Shown: piece by piece, positions 17,620-26,017 of the stretch | How positions within the stretch are numbered: position 1 is the first letter of the stretch | Layout of the letters: the number at the start of each line of letters is the position of its first letter | Notes under the pieces: generated by a model | Databases searched by the model: none | Told to the model about the DNA's origin: nothing | Seen by the model: the letters and a program-made list of their open reading frames with translations, nothing else | Assembly (NCBI GenBank): GCA_910583725.1 | Contig: CAJTXZ010000005.1 | Coordinates: 1 to 64,000 of the forward strand | DNA: 64,000 bases | Direction of reading: 5' to 3' | Source of the DNA: an uncultured Vampirovibrio sp. | GTDB lineage: Bacteria > Cyanobacteriota > Vampirovibrionia > Gastranaerophilales > Gastranaerophilaceae | Program-made: the position numbers and the translations under genes

Positions 17620-19581
17620 CTATAGCATATCTCCCATACCAAATGTGAAGAATCCGCTGCTCCTTGAACCTTTTGTATTTGTAAGCGGAATGCCGTAATC
17701 AAGATTTATAGAGCCTAAGCCGGGGATAAAGATTCTGGCGCCAACGCCCGCAGACACTGCATATCCGGGCCTATCATATAATCTATCCGTAAGTGTAGTA
17801 CCGAAAACCTTTCCGGCATCAACGAATCCGGCTATTCTTATGTTATTAAGAAATGAATTTGTTGTAATTCTGTCCATAAACGGAATTGGAATTCTAAGCT
17901 CTGCACTGCCTGACATAAAGCCTTTTCCAGAGCCCACATCAGCCAAATTGAAGCCCCTCAATGAATACGGCCCGCCAAGCGTATATGAGGCAAATTCAGG
18001 CAAATCGCCGTTGATTTTCCCGCCGCCCCTTGCTGTCAATACTAAAGAGGATTTTCTTCCTACCGGCACGAATTTTTTCAAAACGCCGTTTAATTTTCCG
18101 TAACTGTCCGCGTCAGAGAAGCTTAAAGCCTCTTCCAGACTGATTTTTGCCAATACACCATGCCTTGTATTTATAACATTATCCCTGGTGTCATAAATCA
18201 AAGAAGGTATGGCTCTAAAGTAAAATCCGCCCTCTAACTGCTTATCGCGCTCTGCAAGAGAAACACCGCTGGCGTTAAATAAATTTTCAATCTCTGTTCT
18301 ATCGCCTTCTTTTAAGTGAATATCCTCAACTCCAAGACTGAAGCTAGCTGACAGGTTTTTTGATTTCTCAAACGCCCGTGATATGGTAATATCGCCGCCG
18401 TATCTTTCCTCAATTGCAAGCGGAACCTGATAACTGCCGAAATTTCTGACAAATGCCCTAAAACCTAATGACTGGTTTTCTGATTTAAAATGCGGTTCTA
18501 AAAATGATAATTCAGCCTGTAGGTTTGCGCGCCTTACAACGCTGGAATCATGCATTAAAACGCCCGTTCCTGCCATGACATTCAGGTTTAATTTTTGCCC
18601 TAATCCTCTAAAATTATTCTCTCCAAAACCAACAGAGCCAAAAAAGCCTGAGCCCGAATCTACGCCTACGCCAAGGGAAATTCTTCCGGTTCTCTGCTCG
18701 TCAAGATTTACAATAACATCATAAAGGCCGGTTTCTTCGTTTAATTTTATGTCTCTTTGAACATCCTTGAAAGCCTGGGTACCCATAAGGCGCATAATAT
18801 CGGCCCTCATAAGGTTTTCATTATACACTTCGCCGGGTGTTTGCAAAATATTTCTTTTTACAATAAAATCTTTGGTTTTATGGTTGCCCTCAACCTTGAT
18901 ATCACCTATTATTCCTTCATTTATCCTAATTGTGATAAAATTATCAGGATCATCAGTGAGGCCTGTGACTTTGGCTAAAATATAGCCTTTGCTGGCATAC
19001 AGCTCTTGTATGTTTTCAATTGCGGCATTTAATGCTAAGATATTCTGCGGTTTTCCTTCAAGGTCTTTAAGTATATTCATAATTTCAAACGTACTTAAAG
19101 AATCGTTACCTATAATGAAAAACCCCTCTACGGGCGGGTTTTCATCCACAATAATCCTTAACTTTACATTCCCGTCATCAAGCTTAATAGGCAGGGCTCT
19201 TATTTTTTGTGTAAAATATCCTGTTTTATATAATTTTGTTAAATCGTTGGCAACGTTGCTTCTAATAAAGGGATAGCCGTCTTTTGAGCTTATCTGCCCT
19301 TTAATAAAACTTGTTTCAATAAGATTGTTGCCAAAAATCTCAACTTCCTTGATATGAACCGCATTAGATTCATCATCCTCATCAGAAGAGTCATGCATAT
19401 ATACTGCAGTTTGTTCTTTCGTCTCTTCTTCTGTCTTGTTTTCAGTATTCAAGGGCGTTTCCGTCTTTACCTTATTTTTTTTGAACGGATTTTTAAACTG
19501 AAAGGCAGAAGCCTCACCCTCATTCAAAACAAAGGCACAGCTTAATAACAATGTTAGTGCGGTTTTATAAAAATTTCTCAT
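17620..19581 (-). CDS. bamA: Omp85/BamA-family outer-membrane assembly protein
   Basis: 653 residues with a signal peptide (residues 1-27). A charged Lys/Thr/Asp/Glu linker (30-75) is followed by three POTRA domains (about 76-147, 149-221, 225-295; for example EVEIFGNNLIE and IKVEGNHKTKDFI). The C-terminal 16-strand barrel begins near residue 300 (GRISLGVGVDSGSG). The loop-6 signature is present as SLRGF in GGPYSLRGFNL, and the chain ends with an aromatic/hydrophobic strand. Three POTRAs is the cyanobacterial/plastid Omp85 layout rather than the five of proteobacteria. It inserts beta-barrel proteins into the outer membrane. TamA-like or FhaC-like relatives are less likely. Confidence 0.9.
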   Translation of the reverse strand: MRNFYKTALTLLLSCAFVLNEGEASAFQFKNPFKKNKVKTETPLNTENKTEEETKEQTAVYMHDSSDEDDESNAVHIKEVEIFGNNLIETSFIKGQISSKDGYPFIRSNVANDLTKLYKTGYFTQKIRALPIKLDDGNVKLRIIVDENPPVEGFFIIGNDSLSTFEIMNILKDLEGKPQNILALNAAIENIQELYASKGYILAKVTGLTDDPDNFITIRINEGIIGDIKVEGNHKTKDFIVKRNILQTPGEVYNENLMRADIMRLMGTQAFKDVQRDIKLNEETGLYDVIVNLDEQRTGRISLGVGVDSGSGFFGSVGFGENNFRGLGQKLNLNVMAGTGVLMHDSSVVRRANLQAELSFLEPHFKSENQSLGFRAFVRNFGSYQVPLAIEERYGGDITISRAFEKSKNLSASFSLGVEDIHLKEGDRTEIENLFNASGVSLAERDKQLEGGFYFRAIPSLIYDTRDNVINTRHGVLAKISLEEALSFSDADSYGKLNGVLKKFVPVGRKSSLVLTARGGGKINGDLPEFASYTLGGPYSLRGFNLADVGSGKGFMSGSAELRIPIPFMDRITTNSFLNNIRIAGFVDAGKVFGTTLTDRLYDRPGYAVSAGVGARIFIPGLGSINLDYGIPLTNTKGSRSSGFFTFGMGDML

Positions 19582-19739
19582 TAAATTCCAATTTAACTCT
19601 CGTTAATAATAATTATACAGTCAAAAAAACCAAGTTACAACCTAAAATCAAAAGTTTACATTATTTTTTCTTGCGTGCAAATTTGCCTGTAACAAAACTT
19701 AATAATAAACATAATTTTTTATCCTCTCCCTTGTTTGCA

Positions 19740-20070
19740 GCGGTTGCCGACATCTTGTTTGATATTTTCACCTGTTTTTATGCTGCCTACTTTTAATAAA
19801 AAACTTTTTCTACGGGCAGCTTTTTTGCACTCTACCTTTTTTTATTGTCCTTCTCTGCTGTTTTCACCTTTGTCTCCCTTGTTATATCGCCGTTTTCTTT
19901 GTTTTATAATTTGAATATTTTGCCATCTTTACCGTCTTAAGACAATCTTTTTTTCTGTGACCTGCCCTTTGTCATCTATTTTACAGCAAGGTTTAAAACT
20001 CTTAATTGTACGGCGTTTAGCTCGTTATATACCTGGAGCACAAAATTAAAAATATTTAATCGGTAAGTGT
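19740..20070 (-). pseudogene. Relic of a Lys/Asp/Gly repeat protein
   Basis: The 545-base spacer 19582-20126 has no intact gene. However, minus-strand translation in two shifted frames gives pieces such as KIDDKGQVTEKKIVL, DGKDGKIFKL and NKENGDITRETKVKTAEKD, separated by a frameshift and stops. These match the style of the repeat proteins at 11958-12979 and 26018-27036. I read this as an inactivated member of the same family. The evidence is compositional and motif-based only. Confidence 0.35.
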
Positions 20071-20126
20071 AAAATTGTATATAATTATACATATTTACTT
20101 AGGAAAAATTTTTACATCTTTGTTTG

Positions 20127-20867
20127 TTATGCTAAAAAACTCTGTCCATTGCCTATTTTAGACTGCATTTCATCAAGCATATATTTTTCTAATTCAAAAG
20201 AAAAGCCGGGATGTCTGGTTTCATTTTGCGATAAACCTCTAATTTGGGCTTTTAAATTTTGTGCAGCACTGCTTTGCCCGGCATCTTTAATTTGGGCCTT
20301 TAAATCAGCAGGCTTATATATTGAAACCTCATATTCTTCCGGCAGAGGCTCTACGGTGCGCAACGGCTCTACGGTGCGCAACGGCTCTACCACTCTTGAT
20401 TCCTGCTTTTTGCCATTCTGTTTTACCGGTTTTTTATTGGGGACATTCCCGCTTTTGCCAGATGTTGTGCGGGTTTCATCTGTGGCAGTTTTGCCGCCCT
20501 TTAGAGCCTTTTTCTTATTGGTGCGCGGTGATGGAGTATTGCTGTCTGCCACAGGGGTTCTGTAGCCCTGGTTATTATAGTAATAGCTTGAATTAGGAGC
20601 TAAAGTATCCGCAGACGCCCCTCTGTTGTTTGCATAAGCTTTGCTGTTTTGCTTTTTGCTATTTGAAACACCATTAGTATTATATGGCGGTGTATAGCTT
20701 GTACCTCTGTTCCCTTTTGGCGTTGTTTTTGAGTTACCTTTTGCTGTTGATTGTGCTTTATCAAAAATCGAAATACCGCTGCCAGTCGTAGTTTGGGTTT
20801 GCGGTTTTTTTGTTGGAGGTTTTACTACCGGCACTAATGAGCGGCCTATTCTGCTTGGTTTTGCCAT
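20127..20867 (-). CDS. Low-complexity Pro/Lys/Thr-rich hypothetical protein
   Basis: 246 residues, mostly disordered: long stretches of Lys, Pro, Thr, Ser, Asn and Gly (for example KPPTKKPQTQTTTGSG), with Tyr/Asn patches (SSYYYNNQGY). Near residue 165 a six-residue unit VEPLRT is repeated in tandem, ending VEPLPEEYEVSIYKP, coded by an 18-base DNA repeat. The C-terminal 75 residues look folded or helical (ADLKAQIKDAGQ, NLKAQIRGLSQNE). There is no signal peptide or membrane segment. AAGGATT precedes the ATG. A T14 tract lies 43 bases upstream of the start. No family recognised. Confidence 0.7.
   Translation of the reverse strand: MAKPSRIGRSLVPVVKPPTKKPQTQTTTGSGISIFDKAQSTAKGNSKTTPKGNRGTSYTPPYNTNGVSNSKKQNSKAYANNRGASADTLAPNSSYYYNNQGYRTPVADSNTPSPRTNKKKALKGGKTATDETRTTSGKSGNVPNKKPVKQNGKKQESRVVEPLRTVEPLRTVEPLPEEYEVSIYKPADLKAQIKDAGQSSAAQNLKAQIRGLSQNETRHPGFSFELEKYMLDEMQSKIGNGQSFLA
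20347..20390. repeat. 18-bp in-frame tandem repeat
   Basis: GGCTCTACGGTGCGCAAC occurs at 20347-20364 and 20365-20382, with a partial third copy at 20383-20390. The copies are identical, so duplication is recent or copy number is variable. Each unit adds six residues (VEPLRT in the protein), keeping the frame. Confidence 0.85.
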
Positions 20868-20909
20868 TTTTACAATCCTTTAAATTTTTACACCGTACTT
20901 GTTTTATCG

Positions 20910-20923
20910 TTTTTTTTTTTTTT
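20910..20923. repeat. T14 homopolymer in a promoter region
   Basis: Fourteen T in a row on the + strand (A14 on the coding strand) lie 43-56 bases upstream of the ATG of the Pro/Lys-rich gene starting at 20867. A tract this long would be prone to length change by slippage and could alter promoter spacing. The 364-base spacer 20868-21231 otherwise holds only AT-rich sequence and the start region of the sigma-like gene. Confidence 0.7.
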
Positions 20924-21231
20924 GAAAACTTTAACATTCCGCTTTAAATATTAAGAAAAATTTACAAAATTTAATAAAATAGTATCCGAATTTTATAAAA
21001 AGACTTATTAGTGCTGAATTGGACACTATTTTTATGTATAGAGACTTCCGGCGTAAAAATAGAACAAATGTTTTTTTGTAAAATTATATGTTTGCCATAA
21101 TTATTTTGCTTGGCAAAACTTGCCATTTGTTTACAAAAATTTATAAAATTTAGGAAAACTTATAAATTATAAACTTAGATTAATTTTGTGCTTTAATATT
21201 ATTATAAATAAATTCGGTTGGAGTTTTGGTT

Positions 21232-21936
21232 TTGGATTTAGCTAAGAACCATAGAAAGCTTATAGAAGAAACAATTAAAGCTAATGATAGATATTACGGA
21301 AATGCTGATTTGCTGGAGGCATTCTGTTCTGATGTATATAAAAAATCTTACCTTTTACTTGATTCGGTCACAAATATTGATAACTTAAAAAGCTATTTAG
21401 AAAAGGTTGTAGACACTTCTCTTTCAAGTGTTTTAAGACAATACGGAAGAGATGACACTCCAAAAGCAAGGCCTGATAAATCAAAGATTCATATTGATAT
21501 CCTTGAAGATCCGGATGTTAAAGAAAAAATTATTAAAGAAACAAATATAAAGCCCGCTGATTTAGAGCTTGCAAATAAGATAAATAAGGAAAACCGCCGC
21601 ATTTATCCTCTTAAGGAAGATAAAATTATATCCCTTAAACTTGATAATCAAAATATTAGGGAATTAGGCCGTGATGTCTTTGCAGATATTGATGATCCTA
21701 AGAGTGAATATCAGGATGCAGCTATAAAAGAAACCGTGATAAACCGCATTATGTCTATTGTTTACGAGGCTCATTCAAGAAACCCTGAAAAAGGTTATTT
21801 TCAGATATTTTACTCAAGGCATGCCCGCCTTAAAAAACAGGCAAGCATCGCAAATGAACTAAAAATCACCCAGGGTGAATTAAGCAAAAGATACTATGAG
21901 CTAATAAGAATGGTTAAAGAAAGGCTGCAGATGTAG
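21232..21936 (+). CDS. Putative sigma-70-like transcription factor
   Basis: 234 residues. The N-terminal part (NADLLEAFCSDVYKKSYLLL and NLKSYLEKVVDTSL) has the helical layout of sigma region 2. The C-terminal 45 residues (QASIANELKITQGELSKRYYELIRMVKE) read as a helix-turn-helix of region 4 type. The middle is a charged, atypical linker. I start at TTG 21232 because GGAG then lies 8 bases upstream; another TTG at 21226 is too close to it. Assignment to the sigma-70 family is inference from pattern. A non-sigma HTH regulator is possible. It stands alone, divergent from the low-complexity gene. Confidence 0.5.
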   Translation: MDLAKNHRKLIEETIKANDRYYGNADLLEAFCSDVYKKSYLLLDSVTNIDNLKSYLEKVVDTSLSSVLRQYGRDDTPKARPDKSKIHIDILEDPDVKEKIIKETNIKPADLELANKINKENRRIYPLKEDKIISLKLDNQNIRELGRDVFADIDDPKSEYQDAAIKETVINRIMSIVYEAHSRNPEKGYFQIFYSRHARLKKQASIANELKITQGELSKRYYELIRMVKERLQM

Positions 21937-22019
21937 TAAGTCTAAGTGTGCTTAAACTATGCCGCATAGAATATTATTTCTCTTGTGAAAAATATGCCTT
22001 GGGTTGTTTATTTAAAGTG

Positions 22020-22319
22020 CTACATGGCTTTTTGAATAGGCTGTATTTTATTTATGACATCAGAGATTTTATGTTTAGCTATTCTTAATTCGTAATCTTC
22101 CTGATATCGCAAAAAATAACCCTGTGAAAGCCCAAAGTATTTGGTTAGCCTTAAATCCGTATCAGCTGTAATCCTTCTTTGGTTATTAACGATTTGATGA
22201 ATTCTGTTTGGCGGGACGAATATAGCATTGGCAAGGGTGTTTTGGGAAAGATTGAAAGCTTCAATAAATTCTTCCTTTAACATTTCGCCTACCGTTGTAA
22301 GCTCAATATATTCAACCAT
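22020..22319 (-). CDS. higA: HigA-family antitoxin (XRE-type HTH)
   Basis: 99 residues with the HigA/VapI helix-turn-helix signature: SQNTLANAIFVPPNRIHQIVN, then RRITADTDLRLTKYFGLSQGYFL and a C-terminal QEDYELRIAK. It should bind and neutralise the HigB-like toxin encoded just upstream and repress its own promoter. The toxin-first order is the higBA arrangement. The 118-base gap from the toxin gene is much longer than usual and holds its own promoter with a palindrome. Confidence 0.88.
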   Translation of the reverse strand: MVEYIELTTVGEMLKEEFIEAFNLSQNTLANAIFVPPNRIHQIVNNQRRITADTDLRLTKYFGLSQGYFLRYQEDYELRIAKHKISDVINKIQPIQKAM

Positions 22320-22360
22320 AAGCTATACTCCTGTATCATTTGTTAGTTATATCTATTTAT

Positions 22361-22389
22361 ATTATATGGTACGTACCGCATAATTTCAA
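22361..22389 (-). promoter_or_regulatory. higA promoter with a palindromic operator inside the spacer
   Basis: On the minus strand a -35 TTGAAA (22384-22389) and a -10 TATAAT (22361-22366) are spaced by exactly 17 bases. The perfect palindrome GGTACGTACC (22368-22377) sits between them, right against the -10. A repressor bound there would block RNA polymerase, as expected for antitoxin autoregulation. The -10 lies about 42 bases before the higA ATG. Confidence 0.7.
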
Positions 22390-22437
22390 TACATTGTTAA
22401 TTTTATATACACTTGTAAAAATGTTCAAATGGAAATA

Positions 22438-22719
22438 TTAATGATAATCTATGATTTCAACGTCAAACGAATGATTATCCAGCCATCTGAAACATACCCT
22501 GTATTGATTGTTTATACGGATTGAATATTGCCCCTGTCTGTTGCCGGTTAACGCTTCAAGATGATTACTCGGAGGAATTTTTAAATCATCAAGTACATAT
22601 GCCGAATTTAACATCCTTAATTTTTGCAAGGCGCGTTTTTGAATATCATGGGGTAGCTTTTTGCTAAATATTTCAGCCCATATTTTTTCTGCCTCCTTGC
22701 ACTTAAATGTTTTAATCAT
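22438..22719 (-). CDS. higB: HigB/RelE-family toxin
   Basis: 93 residues, the usual size. The family signature is clear: GNRQGQYSIRINNQYRVCFRW, plus the N-terminal KTFKCKEAEKIW and the C-terminal VEIIDYH. HigB toxins are RelE/ParE-fold endoribonucleases that cut mRNA on the ribosome. It is encoded upstream of higA on the same strand. Confidence 0.9.
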   Translation of the reverse strand: MIKTFKCKEAEKIWAEIFSKKLPHDIQKRALQKLRMLNSAYVLDDLKIPPSNHLEALTGNRQGQYSIRINNQYRVCFRWLDNHSFDVEIIDYH

Positions 22720-22773
22720 TATTTTATCTTATCATAATAATCAAAGAGCATGAATATGTTTTAATGAGCTTAT

Positions 22774-23442
22774 CTACACCCTCATTCCGGTATTTCGGTA
22801 ATTATTTTGATATGGCTTTGTTTGCACTGCTGCGTGGGGGTTTGAATTATTAGAGTATAAATATCCTTTTGCAAAATATGGCTGTGTTCTGGATGGGTAA
22901 ATGTCGCCATCGCCTCCTATCGGGCCTTGTGCATTGTTAATAACAGCCTGACTTGGTTTATCGGGCGCGTTTTTGTCTGCTCTCTTTTTCATATAAGCGC
23001 CGAAGGCATTTCTTATAATCGGGGTTAAAATACAGGTTGAAATAACGCCGCCAAGTATTGCTGCACCAGTCTTTAGGTTTCTTCCCATCTTGGTATACAG
23101 TTTTTGGTTTTCAGCGTAGCTTAAAATATCCCCCGCTTCATTTTTCAGGTTTATTATGGTTTTACCGTTTTTCCCGGGTTTAGTCAGTTTTTCGGCGCCC
23201 TTCATTAGGTTTGTGGTAACTAGTGCATACAACCCTATGTTTGCTGCGCCGTCCGCTATTTCCTGTGGAATTAAAAACCTCTTATCTTCTTTGGATATTT
23301 CTTTATTGCCCGCAAGGCCTATAGTTTGCGCCAAAGAAGCTAGTGCCCAGCCAAGAGCTGCTGTTATAAAAAGGAAATTTGCATTATTGTCTTTGTCAAA
23401 CCAGCCGGTAAATCCTTGCTGTATTTTATTTAAGATGCCCAT
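22774..23442 (-). CDS. Hypothetical membrane protein, second of a pair
   Basis: 222 residues. Hydrophobic segments at about 25-45 (ANFLFITAALGWALASLAQTI), 70-90 and 125-150 suggest two to three membrane helices. The C-terminal 70 residues are polar, Asn/Pro/Tyr-rich and probably disordered. The N-terminus reads QQGFTGWFDK, with an F-T-G that resembles the F-x-G motif of its neighbours. A very strong Shine-Dalgarno (GGAGGTGATT) precedes the ATG, and the gene overlaps the upstream membrane gene by 13 bases, so the two are co-translated. It is related in layout to its partner (GxGL/IGT and loop patterns). Family unknown. Confidence 0.65.
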   Translation of the reverse strand: MGILNKIQQGFTGWFDKDNNANFLFITAALGWALASLAQTIGLAGNKEISKEDKRFLIPQEIADGAANIGLYALVTTNLMKGAEKLTKPGKNGKTIINLKNEAGDILSYAENQKLYTKMGRNLKTGAAILGGVISTCILTPIIRNAFGAYMKKRADKNAPDKPSQAVINNAQGPIGGDGDIYPSRTQPYFAKGYLYSNNSNPHAAVQTKPYQNNYRNTGMRV

Positions 23443-24110
23443 TGTCTAATCACCTCCGCATTTGCCTGTGATAGATGGGAATTTTCGCCTGCATTCTGCT
23501 TTGGCGCAGTGTTTTTGTCAAAAGGCCTTGAAATCTTGCCTTGCGCGGGCCCGCTAATTTTTTTCATAGCCTCGCTTGCGCCTGCTAATTTGGGCGGCGG
23601 CGTTTTTATTTCTTTATCCTGCTGCAATTCCGGATTCTGTTTTTTGTGTTTTTTTGCTGTGATAAAGTTTGTAAATTTATTTGTCAAAGGTGCGTCAATT
23701 AAAAAGTTTGTAAACACCATAACTCCAAGCCCCATAAGAGTGCCTATTACCCCTGCAGAGTGAGCTTTATCCTTTGTTACAAATTCAGGCAGTTTTGAAG
23801 CAAATTTTTTGCCGTTTAACAGTGCATTTGTGCCTAAAATACAGGCTTCTCTTATAATTACACCGGTTGTTGTACATACTATTGCCTTTGCAATGCTTCT
23901 GTTGGCGGAAGCCTGTCTTGTTTCATCATCTACCCAGGGGTTATGCCTGTCTATCGCAGGCTGAATAGCAAGAGCCGCAGCGCCAAATATCAGCCTTTGG
24001 CCGGGAGACTGCAAACCTCCTATTTTATTTAGAACATTTTGGCTTTTTGGCCCCAATGTAAGCCCTCTGAACGAAGGGCTGTTATTAATGTTGTTGTTAA
24101 TTTTTAGCAT
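23430..24110 (-). CDS. Hypothetical membrane protein with N-terminal PSFRG motif, first of a pair
   Basis: 226 residues starting with an Asn-rich leader and PSFRG at residues 12-16. Three hydrophobic segments (about 38-52, 78-98, 118-140) suggest membrane helices, with a polar Lys/Gln/Pro-rich tail. The segment ALAIQPAIDRHNPWVDDETRQASANRSIAKA between the first two helices looks conserved and folded. It overlaps the next gene (22774-23442) by 13 bases. The leader motif matches ISFCG (15853-16635) and VTFTG (49653-50957). No known family. Confidence 0.65.
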   Translation of the reverse strand: MLKINNNINNSPSFRGLTLGPKSQNVLNKIGGLQSPGQRLIFGAAALAIQPAIDRHNPWVDDETRQASANRSIAKAIVCTTTGVIIREACILGTNALLNGKKFASKLPEFVTKDKAHSAGVIGTLMGLGVMVFTNFLIDAPLTNKFTNFITAKKHKKQNPELQQDKEIKTPPPKLAGASEAMKKISGPAQGKISRPFDKNTAPKQNAGENSHLSQANAEVIRQWAS

Positions 24111-24281
24111 AGTTTTTTAAATTAAATTTCCACAAGTCCCTTAACACATGTAAAGAAAAAAAATTGCGTATTTTTTAAGTTTTATTAATAAAATTTAATA
24201 TTATAATTGTAGTATTTAATTGCAAAAAATGTTTATGATACAATCATTATAGCACAATATTTTATTTTGGGAATAGCCTTT

Positions 24282-25820
24282 ATGAGTATTTTAAAACAAC
24301 CTTTTTTCTATGATATTACCCTAAGAGATGGAAACCAGTCTCTAAAAAAGCCTTGGCAGCTTTCAGAAAAAGAAGTTATTTTCAATAAACTGCTTGATTT
24401 GAATGTGCAGGCAATAGAGGTAGGTTTTCCTCATTCATCTGAAATGGATTTTGAAGCGTGTAGATATTTAGCATCTATTGCCCCTGAAAAGCTTGTTGTA
24501 TCTGCTCTTGCAAGGTGCACAGAGGCTGATATTTTAAGTGCTGTTGATTCAATTAGCCATGCTAAAAAACCAAGAATTCACGTATTTTTAACCTTTAGTC
24601 CTTTTCATATGAAATATGTCTTAAATAAAGACCCTATGGAGGTTCGAAAAACAGCCATAGAGGCGGTTTCTTTTGCTGCGGATAAAATCAAAAAGGCAAA
24701 TAAAAACGGTGAAGTAGAGTTTTCAGTAGAGCACTTTGGCGACTGCGGCGAAAATCTTGATTTTGTGATTGACACCCTTAAAGAGGTTGTAAAAGCGGGT
24801 GCTACAACGATAAACCTGCCAAATACGGTTGAAAGAACAAGGATTAAAACCTTTGTTGATATGATAGAAAAGGTTTACACGGCACTTCCAAAAGATATAA
24901 CTATCTCGGCGCATAATCATAACGACCTTGGAATGGCAACTGCTGCAACGGTTGAAAGCTATTTTGCAGGTGCGATTCAGCTTGAATGCGCCCTAAATGG
25001 CCTGGGTGAGCGCTCCGGCAATACTAATTTTTATGAAGTTGCTGTTGCACTGCATAATTCAGGCGTTGATGTGCCTGTAGATTTATCAAAAATTTATGAA
25101 ACCGCCCTGATTGTAGCTCAGATGTCAAAGGTTGAAATATACGAGAAAGCCCCTCTGATAGGCCCTGATGCCCTTGCACACAGAAGCGGAATTCATCAGG
25201 ATGGCGCACTTAAGACAAAGGATATGGAAAAAGGCGCCTATAGGCCTATTCATCCATCGCTTATAGGCAGAAAAGATGATGAAAAAATCGGTCTCACAAG
25301 CCAGTCCGGTAAAACTGCCGTATTTGAAATAATCACAAAAGCAGGCTATCCTATCACAATTCAGGAGGCTATAAGGCTTACTCCGTTTGTAAAAGAGGCA
25401 GCCGAAAAGGTAGGCGAGCTTCCTACAAGAAACATTATTGATATTTATTTTAGGGAAATTTGCAACGTTGAAGGCCCGTTCAAGCTTGTAAAATTTGACC
25501 ATATTGCTGACAACAAATTTATTGTAGAATTCAATTACAAAGATAAAAAGTTTGAAATGACTGGAAGCGGCAACGGCCCTGTAGATGCGTGTATGGATGC
25601 ACTTAAGCAGGCTGGTTTCGAGCGCAAATTTTTGTATTATAAGCAAATGGCGATGGATGAAGAGTTATTAGGCTCTGGTGCTATAGCTATGAGTGTTATC
25701 CATATCGAAGGTGATGATGGCTCAAAAGTAATAGGACGTGCCATCCATAAAAACACTGCTGTTGCAAACGTTAAGGCTATATTTAATGCTTATAATCTAA
25801 TCTATAAGCATAATAACTAA
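24282..25820 (+). CDS. leuA: 2-isopropylmalate synthase-type acyltransferase
   Basis: 512 residues, a DRE-TIM metallolyase. Key motifs: FYDITLRDGNQSLKKP at the N-terminus (metal/substrate DRDG-type motif), EVGFPHSSEMDFEA, SAHNHNDLGMATAAT (HxH metal ligands), GLGERSGNTNFYE, and HRSGIHQDGALK. The last 110 residues form the C-terminal regulatory domain (LeuA allosteric type). It would condense acetyl-CoA with 2-ketoisovalerate in leucine synthesis. The NGLGERSGNTN form is not the commonest, so a citramalate or homocitrate synthase role cannot be excluded. The ATG at 24282 fits family N-termini better than the upstream TTG at 24267. No other leu gene is in the window. Confidence 0.82.
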   Translation: MSILKQPFFYDITLRDGNQSLKKPWQLSEKEVIFNKLLDLNVQAIEVGFPHSSEMDFEACRYLASIAPEKLVVSALARCTEADILSAVDSISHAKKPRIHVFLTFSPFHMKYVLNKDPMEVRKTAIEAVSFAADKIKKANKNGEVEFSVEHFGDCGENLDFVIDTLKEVVKAGATTINLPNTVERTRIKTFVDMIEKVYTALPKDITISAHNHNDLGMATAATVESYFAGAIQLECALNGLGERSGNTNFYEVAVALHNSGVDVPVDLSKIYETALIVAQMSKVEIYEKAPLIGPDALAHRSGIHQDGALKTKDMEKGAYRPIHPSLIGRKDDEKIGLTSQSGKTAVFEIITKAGYPITIQEAIRLTPFVKEAAEKVGELPTRNIIDIYFREICNVEGPFKLVKFDHIADNKFIVEFNYKDKKFEMTGSGNGPVDACMDALKQAGFERKFLYYKQMAMDEELLGSGAIAMSVIHIEGDDGSKVIGRAIHKNTAVANVKAIFNAYNLIYKHNN

Positions 25821-26017
25821 ATTTTGATGACAAATATTATGCCGCATTTAAATTTTTGATGTGGTTTTTCTTTTAAGGAATTTTTTGCCTTCATTTGCCA
25901 TGCTCGCGTTGTTATAAAATTGCTTTATAAAAGTTTACAATACCATTGTTTTTCTAAAGTACCATCAAATTTTGCCGTTAATTATAATATTGTACCAAAC
26001 TAACAAGGAGAAATTAA

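Noticed and set aside
19551..19796. Plus-strand 81-residue open frame
   Set aside because: Overlaps the start of the Omp85 gene on the other strand, and its hydrophobic composition mirrors purine-rich minus-strand coding remains.
25125..25646. Minus-strand 173-residue open frame
   Set aside because: Antisense to leuA, no supporting signal.
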